8,583 nucleotides of DNA, taken from contig JAEXPB010000463.1 in NCBI GenBank assembly GCA_023438965.1, positions 1-8,583 on the forward strand, in the 5' to 3' direction. Origin of the DNA: Bacillota bacterium. GTDB taxonomy: Bacteria > Bacillota > Clostridia > Saccharofermentanales > UBA5734. Every line of letters begins with the position of its first letter. Position 1 is the stretch's first letter. The notes below the pieces were generated by a model. That model saw only the letters and a list, made by a program, of their open reading frames with translations. It ran no database searches and had not been told where the DNA came from. The translations under genes and the position numbers were made by a program. Below are positions 1 through 6,034 of the stretch, in pieces.

Positions 1-661
1 GCAATTCCGGCAATATGCGGCCGACCGCGGCTTTTCGGTCCCGCAAGGCCATCTGTGGCTGACCTGTGACATCGCTTCGGTGAACCGTCAACCGGTGGTC
101 GATGCGTTGAAAAATTGGCTGGAGCTCTTTGATGCGGTCGGTATCACCGCCGCCGTTTTGCACCCGGGCAGTTCCGGCCGTTACCGGGCCGGCCATGATC
201 CGGCGGCGATCGAAGACGCTTGCGTCAGTGTCCTGCGCGAACTGACCGGATTTCTCCAGGGGAGCGACCTGAATATTTGCCTGGAAAACCTTTTCTCCCA
301 TGCCACGACCTGCGCCGACCTGCTGCGGCTGATCCGCGCCGCCGGTGCCGATCATCTGGCGATCTGCCTGGATACCGGCCACCTGAACCTGGCCGACCGC
401 GACCAAGCCGGCTTCATCCGCCAGGCCGGCCCCTACCTCCAGGCGCTGCACATCGCTGACAACCAGGGCCAGACCGACCAGCACCTGATGCCCTTCGGCG
501 TCGGCACCATCGATTGGCCGCCGGTGATGGCCGCCCTGCGCGAGATCGGCTATAACGGTTTATTTAATTATGAAATCCCCGGCGAACGGCACGCGCCGCC
601 GCCGGTTCTCGATGCCAAGCTGGCCTACCTGAAGGAAGTCAGCCGGGTGCTGATGCTGTAG
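1..661 (+). CDS. Sugar phosphate isomerase/epimerase-like TIM-barrel protein, 3' part only
   Basis: The reading frame is open from base 2 to the TAG at 659-661, so the start lies left of the window. A GTG at base 80 is in frame but is not the start, because family-like sequence continues upstream of it. Visible motifs fit the xylose isomerase-like TIM barrel (AP endonuclease 2 family): a CLEN segment with Glu codon near 284, LDTGH with Asp near 371 and His near 380, LHIADN with His near 449 and Asp near 458, and YEIPGE with Glu near 572. These are the positions where the family usually carries its divalent-metal ligands. Members isomerise or epimerise sugars, sugar phosphates or inositols in the cytoplasm; the substrate cannot be told here. 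It is GC-rich like the operon on the right but reads in the opposite direction, so it belongs to another transcription unit. No convincing terminator hairpin follows the stop. Confidence 0.8.
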   Translation, partial: QFRQYAADRGFSVPQGHLWLTCDIASVNRQPVVDALKNWLELFDAVGITAAVLHPGSSGRYRAGHDPAAIEDACVSVLRELTGFLQGSDLNICLENLFSHATTCADLLRLIRAAGADHLAICLDTGHLNLADRDQAGFIRQAGPYLQALHIADNQGQTDQHLMPFGVGTIDWPPVMAALREIGYNGLFNYEIPGERHAPPPVLDAKLAYLKEVSRVLML

Positions 662-694
662 CTATTATCTAACAGTCGCGCCTTTTTATTATTC

Positions 695-762
695 TATACA
701 TAAATATCGCACGATTATTTTATATGATAAAGCACATATTCATATACATCATCGCACGATTA
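695..762. repeat. Two direct copies of a TATACAT / ATCGCACGATTA module upstream of the toxin-antitoxin pair
   Basis: The 12-mer ATCGCACGATTA occurs at 706-717 and again at 751-762, a 45-bp offset. Each copy is preceded by TATACAT (695-701 and 743-749). The core of the 12-mer is itself an inverted repeat, ATCG-CA-CGAT. The right-hand copy sits inside the predicted promoter of the antitoxin gene. Paired palindromic sites upstream of a Phd/YefM-type antitoxin gene are typical autoregulatory operators; binding here is inferred. Confidence 0.6.
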
Positions 763-777
763 ATGTATAATTATAAT
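743..777 (+). promoter_or_regulatory. Predicted promoter and operator of the antitoxin-toxin operon
   Basis: A -35-like TATACA (743-748) and a consensus -10 TATAAT (766-771) are separated by exactly 17 bp. A second TATAAT lies at 772-777. The palindrome ATCG-CA-CGAT (751-760) fills the spacer. It is flanked by the inverted arms TATACAT (743-749) and ATGTATA (763-769), giving a composite dyad of about 27 bp that covers both promoter elements. A repressor bound here would exclude RNA polymerase, which fits conditional autoregulation by an antitoxin/toxin complex. Transcription would begin only about 10-20 nt before the start codon. Confidence 0.6.
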
Positions 778-787
778 GGGAGGTGAG
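778..787 (+). promoter_or_regulatory. Ribosome binding site that fixes the antitoxin start
   Basis: GGGAGGTGAG ends 4 nt before the ATG at 792-794. An in-frame GTG at 783 lies inside this Shine-Dalgarno sequence, so it is not the start; the ATG at 792 is chosen. Confidence 0.75.
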
Positions 788-791
788 ATCC

Positions 792-1019
792 ATGCTTATT
801 ACTGCTACCGAATTTAAAAGAAACATTGGCAAATATATGAAAATGGCTGCTCAAGAGGATGTCTTCATCACCAAAAACGGCAGACGCATTGCCAAGCTAA
901 CTAATCCCAATGAAGACAAGACCGAATTGGCCAAGTCGCTATTCGGCATTTTACCAGCTGATGCTTCGCTGGAAATTGCCAGAGAGGAGCGATTAAGCCG
1001 ACATGAACGTATTGGTTGA
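792..1019 (+). CDS. Phd/YefM-family type II antitoxin
   Basis: A 75-residue protein starting at the ATG at 792. Residues 1-40 fit the DNA-binding N-terminal fold of the Phd/YefM family: MLITATEFKRNIGKYM at 1-16, then VFITKNG (24-30) and RRIAKLT (31-37), the usual 'I-T-K-N-G-x-x-I-A-K-L' block. The remaining 35 or so residues are charged and probably form the helical tail that wraps around the toxin. The role would be neutralising the PIN toxin encoded next and repressing their shared promoter through the dyad at 743-769. The gene overlaps the toxin start by 17 nt, as expected for a translationally coupled pair. Base composition is clearly less GC-rich than the sugar genes on either side, consistent with horizontal transfer. 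Family assignment is firm; the toxin-antitoxin role follows from the pairing. Confidence 0.85.
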   Translation: MLITATEFKRNIGKYMKMAAQEDVFITKNGRRIAKLTNPNEDKTELAKSLFGILPADASLEIAREERLSRHERIG

Positions 1020-1416
1020 CACAAATGTCATCCTGGATGCGATGATGCCTCGTGATCCTTTCAGCGAAGCAGCGCAGGAAATATTTATCCTTGCTGCCAA
1101 GGATAAAGTTGCAGCTTATATCACCGCCAATTGTGTGACGGATATTTACTATCTGTTACATAAGCACCTGCACAGTGCAACAGCAGCCAGGGACGCCTTA
1201 AGCAAACTATTCAGAATATTTAAGATATTGGATCTCACAGCAGCCGACTGCGAGGATTCCCTGCTGCTTGCGATCAGTGATTACGAGGATGCTTTGCTGA
1301 TCGCATGCGCCACGCGGTGTAAAATCGAATGCATAATCACCAGAAACTTGAAAGACTTTACTGGATCGATTGTTCCGGTTCAGTCGCCCGATGATTTTCT
1401 AAAAAGCATGCAATAG
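1003..1416 (+). CDS. PIN-domain toxin, VapC-like ribonuclease (PIN_3 type)
   Basis: A 137-residue single PIN domain. The N-terminus reads MNVLVDTNVILD, with the first acidic metal ligand at D6 and another acidic residue at D12. The C-terminal half carries SDYEDALLIACA (92-103), with D93, E95 and D96, followed by IITRNLKDF (111-119) with D118. These match the clustered acidic residues that bind Mg/Mn in PIN nucleases, and the length is normal for the family. The IITRNLKDF form resembles the PF13470-type PIN proteins common in anaerobic Bacillota. Such toxins cleave RNA, often tRNA or rRNA, when antitoxin is lost; the target here is unknown. A modest AGGAG (985-989) lies 13 nt before the ATG, so translation probably depends on coupling with the upstream antitoxin, whose stop lies 17 nt inside this gene. 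No truncation is visible. Confidence 0.87.
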   Translation: MNVLVDTNVILDAMMPRDPFSEAAQEIFILAAKDKVAAYITANCVTDIYYLLHKHLHSATAARDALSKLFRIFKILDLTAADCEDSLLLAISDYEDALLIACATRCKIECIITRNLKDFTGSIVPVQSPDDFLKSMQ

Positions 1417-1513
1417 ATATTTCAAATAGCACACAATTTGGAGCAATAAACCATTCAGAATTAGGTCAGGACTTGTTACACTGCCAACGACCGCAAGCCC
1501 TGATCTTTGTTGA
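1417..1513. other. Convergent intergenic gap between the toxin and the AlbA-type gene
   Basis: This 97-bp stretch separates two genes that converge. I see no stable stem followed by a T-tract on either strand, no repeat and no small gene. An open frame on the minus strand that runs across it is an out-of-frame shadow of the 1514-2380 gene. Confidence 0.5.
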
Positions 1514-2380
1514 TTATTCCTGCTTACCCAAGATATACCGCGTATTTCTGCCATTGCCCCAACGCTGGATGATGCCCTCGGCAACCAGTTGATCGATCCA
1601 GATACTCGCCGAGTTGCGGCTGATACCCCAAGCCTGTTCAAGATCCTTTCTTCTGGCTGGGCCATGCTGCTTGATCCAATCGGTTGCTGTCCGGCTGCGT
1701 TGGCTTTTCACATCCTCCGGTACTAAATGGCCGGATGTCCATTCCGCGGCATTGGCATGGAATTCCTTGGGGTAATTCAAATTGGGCAATGTTATCATAA
1801 AACCAGACGGTGACGTTTTAAACCGAATCTCCAGGCCATGTTCATGGTAGAAGTCCGTCATCTTGGGAATGCCGGAGCCAAAAGCTTCGATCAATTCAAG
1901 CCGGTAAAATAGATCGGCCAGATTCCGGTTTCTGGTCATCGATAAGCCAAGAAGAAATGTTTCGATGGTCGTGTTTGGCGGCAGTCCGCCATACGACGCA
2001 ATCTCGATTCGGTCGTCGAAAATACGGATATTCGTGCTGACATCACGATCATAATCCCGATGGACAATGGCATTGATCAGGGCTTCCCGTAGTATGCCTT
2101 CCGGATAGTCCCGGTTATCTATGCGATGCAGCCCAGATATCTCGGAACGGGTGCGATTATAACGATTCATGGTCGCGTAGGCTTCATCGAGCTGCTTCAG
2201 GATCGAACCGGTAAAGCGCTGCCGTTCAGTAAAAATGCCAATTTCACGAATCATCTCGCGAATCGCATCTGCCGATTCAGGCGCTGATGTATTGCCCTGC
2301 CTGATATAGACACCGGCTTTAATATCCTCTGTGAATTCTCTTTTCCATTCCAATTTTCCAGATTCAACCTTGTCGATCAC
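1514..2380 (-). CDS. AlbA/HATPase_c_4-type transcriptional regulator, apparently shortened by two in-frame internal deletions
   Basis: The 288-residue product matches parts of the widespread AlbA_2 (Schlafen-like) plus HATPase_c_4 regulator family, usually about 450-490 residues. Residues 8-21 (GKLEWKREFTEDIK) look like the start of the AlbA_2 domain. The frame then jumps at about 21/22 to GVYIRQGNTSAPES, which in full-length relatives lies at the end of that domain. A second jump near residues 44-50 goes straight to RQRFTGSILKQLDEAY. From there the protein looks intact: REALINAIVHRDY (98-110), DDRIEIASYGGLP (122-134), GLSMTRNRNLADLFYRLELIEAFGSGIPKM (145-174, described in parts), and a C-terminal winged helix at about 230-285. 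The start is uncertain: the GTG at 2380 has no good Shine-Dalgarno, and the open frame runs back to a TAG near 2410 without an ATG. It could be a degrading gene or a functional short form that keeps its DNA-binding end. Confidence 0.7.
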   Translation of the reverse strand: MIDKVESGKLEWKREFTEDIKAGVYIRQGNTSAPESADAIREMIREIGIFTERQRFTGSILKQLDEAYATMNRYNRTRSEISGLHRIDNRDYPEGILREALINAIVHRDYDRDVSTNIRIFDDRIEIASYGGLPPNTTIETFLLGLSMTRNRNLADLFYRLELIEAFGSGIPKMTDFYHEHGLEIRFKTSPSGFMITLPNLNYPKEFHANAAEWTSGHLVPEDVKSQRSRTATDWIKQHGPARRKDLEQAWGISRNSASIWIDQLVAEGIIQRWGNGRNTRYILGKQE

Positions 2381-2396
2381 TGCTTGCAGCAGAATA

Positions 2397-2471
2397 TTCC
2401 ACCGGTTTTTCTACCACTATCTACCACATTCTACCAGTTTGATCTGGTAGAATGTGGTAGAATCGGTGGAA
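2397..2471. repeat. TGGTAGA heptamer array forming an 18-bp inverted repeat; likely operator
   Basis: TGGTAGA occurs five times. Three copies are on the minus strand (2436-2430, 2426-2420, 2416-2410) and two on the plus strand (2445-2451, 2455-2461), each set spaced exactly 10 bp. The arms 2420-2437 and 2444-2461 are perfect reverse complements around a 6-nt centre (2438-2443). An outer 8-bp pair, TTCCACCG (2397-2404) and CGGTGGAA (2464-2471), extends the symmetry, with extra bases on the left side only. It lies between the end of the NagB-like gene and the start of the AlbA-type gene. Neither side of the hairpin is followed by a T-tract, so an intrinsic terminator is unlikely. One-turn spacing suggests cooperative binding of a regulator on one DNA face, plausibly the adjacent winged-helix protein. 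Confidence 0.8.
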
Positions 2472-2478
2472 ACAAGCC

Positions 2479-3432
2479 TCAATACTGGAAGTAATCGTCC
2501 GGCTGGATCGTCGAGGCGGAATTCTCGGACAGATAAATGAAGGTCGGCTTGTCGCGGAGCTGCAGGATAGAAGCCGGGATTTCCTGGCAAGGTTCGGCAA
2601 AGATGCACAGGCGGGAGATCATCCGCTGCCAGCTCACCTTGGTGCCGCTGGTGGTGATCCCATGGAAATCGAGCACGTTTTTCGCTTGCATGGCATCGCG
2701 GGGACCCATCATCGCGCCTTTGGGCGGTACGCTGGCAATGTCGCCGCTATAGCCGAAGGAACCGTGCAGGGAATTCTGCAGGACCGTCATCGGGTGCAGG
2801 GCGGCCACCTTGGCCGGCTGCTGCAGATATTCCGCCATGTTGCCGCAATACCAGTCGGTCACCGGGTCGATAAAAGCGAGGTGCCCCGGCCAGCCCGGTC
2901 CGGAATAGATCGCATCCGCTTCGCCATCGGCTTCGAGCCGCTGGGAGTAGCTGTCCACCGTCTCGTTGCTGAAGTAAATGAAATTGTCCATGTTGAATCC
3001 CAGATCCTTGTCGATCTGCGAAATGCAGAAGCGCAGGAAGGAATTGCCGAAACCCGCCGGATAGCTCAGCGGCGCGATATTGCCCTGGTCATCGGCCCAC
3101 TCGTCCATCATATAGAATTTGACGTTGCGGCAATTGACGCGGCATTTATTGATCAGGTACGCCACCTTGCGGTAGGTGGTGCAGGGATTCGGCATGACCA
3201 GAACAACCTTCCGATCGTACCGGTCGGAATCCAGGATCCGTGCGAACATGTCAGCCAGTAAGATATTCTCAAATTCCTCATTGCGGATCACATCCAGGTG
3301 AACGTTGGGATTGCGGGGATGGATGTGATCCATGGCCGCGATATCTTCGCGCGTAATCGCCCGAACCCGCGCCAATTCGGCCTCATTGCGGTAAGGGACC
3401 CAACTGCCTGGTCTTTGCTGAAAAGTACCCAT
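2479..3432 (-). CDS. Divergent NagB-like (glucosamine-6-phosphate deaminase/isomerase family) protein
   Basis: A 317-residue protein, about 50 longer than E. coli NagB because of an N-terminal extension of roughly 40 residues. The family core is recognisable: FYMMDEW (106-112) corresponds to the NagB 'FNMDEY' block with catalytic-type D110; SGPGWPGHLAFIDP (177-190) corresponds to 'GVGNDGHIAFNEP' with H184 kept; and GPRDAMQAKNVL (243-254) corresponds to the late 'GvGTLLDAeeV' helix. Key changes are visible. The phosphate-binding 'GGTP' loop is replaced by MPNPCTTYR (80-88), the ring-opening Asp of NagB is a proline (P182), and the following Glu is Asp (D189). The gene is last in the operon, 58 nt after the ceramidase-like gene, with AGAAGG 10 nt before the ATG. 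Its place beside NagA argues for amino sugar metabolism; the altered loop argues for a substrate other than ordinary glucosamine-6-phosphate. No signal peptide is seen. Confidence 0.75.
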   Translation of the reverse strand: MGTFQQRPGSWVPYRNEAELARVRAITREDIAAMDHIHPRNPNVHLDVIRNEEFENILLADMFARILDSDRYDRKVVLVMPNPCTTYRKVAYLINKCRVNCRNVKFYMMDEWADDQGNIAPLSYPAGFGNSFLRFCISQIDKDLGFNMDNFIYFSNETVDSYSQRLEADGEADAIYSGPGWPGHLAFIDPVTDWYCGNMAEYLQQPAKVAALHPMTVLQNSLHGSFGYSGDIASVPPKGAMMGPRDAMQAKNVLDFHGITTSGTKVSWQRMISRLCIFAEPCQEIPASILQLRDKPTFIYLSENSASTIQPDDYFQY

Positions 3433-3490
3433 CTGATTTTTTCCTTCTTTCTTTTATCATTTTATTACTCTCTCAGGGCAGGGCTCCAAT

Positions 3491-4831
3491 CTAGGTCCGC
3501 GGGCAGCGGGCGATCGTATCCAGGATCCGGTCGACCAGCCGGCGGCCGAACGCGACATCCAGCATGGAGGTGTCCGCCTCATAGCCACCGGCGGCCATGC
3601 CTTGCGGGGTAATCAGGTAGCCGGGCAGGCAGCCGTTGGTCAGGCTGTTGAACATCACCACCGGATAGCCGGCCATTGCTTTGACATAGAGCGCGTATTC
3701 CACGAACACCTCGCCCGGCACGCCGACCACACAGGCATCGCCAATCCGGAAAACCTGGATCTCCGCCGGCCGCTCGTCCCGGAGCAGCTCGATCTCCACG
3801 CCTTTTTTCTGCATGCGAATCATACCCAGCTGATCTTCGGAACCGAGCAGCTTCAAGTTGGCGTTCTGCCAGAGATAATATTCTTCCCGCTTTTCCGACT
3901 GGCCATAGCGGGCGTAAAGATCTTCATAACGCGCCTTGTCGGCGGCAACGCGTCGCTCCAGCTCTGCTTCGCTGCCAAAGCAACGAATGTCCGGTTCGAT
4001 CGTATCCGACGCTGCGGCCACCGTCACATCCTGCCGGTATACGCCTTTTTCCACTTGGGTCCAGGCTGCCTGACCCAGCAGCCGGCCCACCCGTTCGGCT
4101 TCGTCAAACGATTCGCCGGTGCGGAAGTACCGGCTGGATTGATTGCCGGAAGCGCCCTGGGCGAAACCCACTACGGCGCCGGGCGCGCGGTCGTTGAGCT
4201 CCCGCCGCAGATAGCCGGGATAATCCGCGGTCACCAGGCTGCTCCATTCGTGGATGAAGGTTGGATGCAGCGTGTAATTGGTGTAAATCCCCCGCACTGC
4301 GCCGGACAGGTCTTTAACAGCGATCCCGCTGACCAGCGGATCGTGCGGCCCGCCGCGATAGGAGCGGTTGCCGCCGACACCCTGTTCCGCGCCGCAGAGC
4401 ACGGCTCCGGCGGTCAGCGCGGCCGGGAAACAGTTCTGCCGGGCAGTCGTCACGATCGTAACGATCTGCCCGATCAAGCCCTGGACATATTCCGTCGGCT
4501 GATCCGTCCCCGCTTCCAGGCTCTCGATGTCCAGGCGCCCGGCCGCCCAGGGACCAGAATGGGTATGGGAGCACGAGATCATCAGGTGGTCGCCGATAAG
4601 CCCGCATGCCGCCTGGACCTGCCGGCGGACTTCCCGGACATGGCGTTTGGAGAAGAAGAGCAAATCCAATGTCACCAAAGCAATTTCGGTTGTGCCATCA
4701 TCCAGGTACAAACAAGCGGCGTAGAGAGGGTCGTGAACACCCGTATTGTAGCGCGGATAATGCGGATATCCGCCCAATTCCAGGCCCTTGGCCGGCGAGA
4801 TGTCCGTCTGGGCCACTCCAGCTTTCAGCAT
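3491..4831 (-). CDS. Neutral/alkaline ceramidase-like amidohydrolase, short cytoplasmic form
   Basis: A 446-residue protein of the neutral/alkaline non-lysosomal ceramidase N-terminal domain family (PF04734 type). Motifs in order: AGVAQTDISP (4-13) at the start of the domain, SCSHTHSGP (86-94) with probable zinc ligands H89/H91, TNYTLHPT (184-191) with H189, QGASGNQ (225-231), VPGE (371-374) with E374, and GYLITP (404-409) followed by GGYEADTSML (415-424), either of which may supply the tyrosine ligand. Authentic bacterial neutral ceramidases are exported and about 650 residues long with an extra C-terminal domain. This one has no signal peptide and ends after the catalytic domain, so it should act in the cytoplasm. 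It lies between NagA and the NagB-like gene, with GGAAGG 9-10 nt before the ATG. I infer hydrolysis of an amide on an N-acylated sugar or glycoconjugate fragment; ceramide itself is unlikely but not excluded. Confidence 0.8.
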   Translation of the reverse strand: MLKAGVAQTDISPAKGLELGGYPHYPRYNTGVHDPLYAACLYLDDGTTEIALVTLDLLFFSKRHVREVRRQVQAACGLIGDHLMISCSHTHSGPWAAGRLDIESLEAGTDQPTEYVQGLIGQIVTIVTTARQNCFPAALTAGAVLCGAEQGVGGNRSYRGGPHDPLVSGIAVKDLSGAVRGIYTNYTLHPTFIHEWSSLVTADYPGYLRRELNDRAPGAVVGFAQGASGNQSSRYFRTGESFDEAERVGRLLGQAAWTQVEKGVYRQDVTVAAASDTIEPDIRCFGSEAELERRVAADKARYEDLYARYGQSEKREEYYLWQNANLKLLGSEDQLGMIRMQKKGVEIELLRDERPAEIQVFRIGDACVVGVPGEVFVEYALYVKAMAGYPVVMFNSLTNGCLPGYLITPQGMAAGGYEADTSMLDVAFGRRLVDRILDTIARCPRT

Positions 4832-4876
4832 ATTGATCTACCTTCCTTTTCTTTCCGTCAGTCCGGAACGGTTTGG

Positions 4877-6034
4877 TTAAAATTGTCCGGAAACAACCGC
4901 CCCATCCAGCAGAACGGCGTGGATGTTGATTTGCTCGTCGGTCAGCACCAGATTGGCCCGCTTTCCGCGGCCGATGCTGCCGACTTCCCGGTCCAGGCCG
5001 ACAGCGCGGGCCGGGTTCAGGCTGGCCATGCCGAACACCTGACAGATATTGGCGCCGGTATGGCGCATCATGTTCCGGCAGGCCTGATCCAACGTCAGCT
5101 TGCTGCCGCTGAGATTACTGCTGGCATCAAATTGCAGATCGGGAATGCCCTTAAGGTTCGCCGGCGCCTGATCGGCGGAAACGAAGCTGTCCGAAATCAG
5201 CACGACCCGATCCTGGCCTTTGATCCGCCAAATCAAGCGCAGCATATCCGGGTGGACATGAATGCCGCAGGAGTCGCAGATCACTTCGGCATAGATGTCC
5301 GGATCATAGAAGCAGGCCTCGTCCGGCCCGCAACTGCGTGTCCCGGGCACATCGCAGGGTGCACCGGTCGCGTTGGTGCAGTGGGTCTGGATCTGCAGAC
5401 CGTATTTTTTCAGCGCTTCAATCTGAGCGGGACTGGCCTCGCTGTGCCCGACGGCGAAATGCACCGCCGGATTCCCCGCCTTCGCCAGACTTACGAACGC
5501 TTCGATACCGTCGCGCTCCGGCGCCACCGCCCAGACCAGGACATCCGCGCCAGCCTGGCGGATGATCGCCGCAGCCTGGTCCAGGTTGATTGGTCCGCGC
5601 CACTGGTTCTTTTCCGGCGAGGCGCCATAGAGCGGATTCATATAGGGGCCTTCCATGTAAATGCCGCCGATGGCGCTTCCGACGGCCGATCCGGCCATGG
5701 CTTGCCGAATGCGCGCAATGGCCGCCAGCATTTCAGTGCTGGAAAGGTTATGATACAGTGTCGCCAGCACCGTTGTTTCGCCATGGCTCAGAAAATGCGC
5801 TGCCGCGGTCAGCGGATCGGCGTCGAACATCGCCCCATTGCCGCCGTGGCAGTGGATATCGACAAATCCGGGTCCGATCAGCCGTCCCCGGGCATCCAGG
5901 CATTCGGCATCGGACGGGATATCCAGCTCGCCCATTCGGCCGAAGGCAGCGATCCGGCCGTCGTCGATGAGCAGCGCACCGTTGTCGAGAATGCTGTCCT
6001 CCAGGATCAGCCTGGCGTTTTCAATCACTTTCAT
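4877..6034 (-). CDS. nagA: N-acetylglucosamine-6-phosphate deacetylase
   Basis: A 385-residue protein of normal NagA length. NagA removes acetate from GlcNAc-6-phosphate in the cytoplasm, giving glucosamine-6-phosphate. Amidohydrolase motifs appear in order: GPGFVDIHCHG (54-64) with H61/H63, YMEGPYMNP (126-134) with metal ligand E128, VGHSEAS (195-201) with H197, QTHCTNATGA (216-225) with H218 and the phosphate-contacting N-A pair, CDSCGIHVHP (253-262), and LISDS (279-283) with catalytic D282. E128, H197 and H218 line up with E. coli E131, H195 and H216. The 'HLFNAM' and 'ADGIHV' signatures are altered to HCTNAT and CDSCGIHV, so this is a divergent subgroup and the acyl sugar may differ. The ATG overlaps the kinase stop as ATGA, with AAGGAGA 6 nt upstream inside the kinase gene, so translation is coupled. 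No signal peptide is seen. Confidence 0.85.
   Translation of the reverse strand: MKVIENARLILEDSILDNGALLIDDGRIAAFGRMGELDIPSDAECLDARGRLIGPGFVDIHCHGGNGAMFDADPLTAAAHFLSHGETTVLATLYHNLSSTEMLAAIARIRQAMAGSAVGSAIGGIYMEGPYMNPLYGASPEKNQWRGPINLDQAAAIIRQAGADVLVWAVAPERDGIEAFVSLAKAGNPAVHFAVGHSEASPAQIEALKKYGLQIQTHCTNATGAPCDVPGTRSCGPDEACFYDPDIYAEVICDSCGIHVHPDMLRLIWRIKGQDRVVLISDSFVSADQAPANLKGIPDLQFDASSNLSGSKLTLDQACRNMMRHTGANICQVFGMASLNPARAVGLDREVGSIGRGKRANLVLTDEQINIHAVLLDGAVVSGQF

Noticed and set aside
80..82. GTG as the true start of the left-edge isomerase
   Set aside because: The frame remains open and protein-like to the window edge and no ribosome site precedes this GTG.
783..791. Upstream GTG start for the antitoxin
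   Set aside because: It falls inside the Shine-Dalgarno sequence; the ATG at 792 is properly spaced and begins with the family's typical N-terminus.
1399..1665. Minus-strand 88-codon open frame across the end of the toxin gene
   Set aside because: Out-of-frame shadow of the 1514-2380 gene with no ribosome site or recognisable motif.
2420..2461. Inverted repeat as an intrinsic terminator of the sugar operon
   Set aside because: No T-tract follows the stem in either direction and the arms are made of phased heptamers, which fits a protein-binding array better. Some effect on RNA ends is not excluded.
4854..4869. Small stem TTCCG / CGGAA between nagA and the ceramidase-like gene
   Set aside because: Only 5 bp and no T-tract; the following gene has a good ribosome site and fits read-through in an operon.
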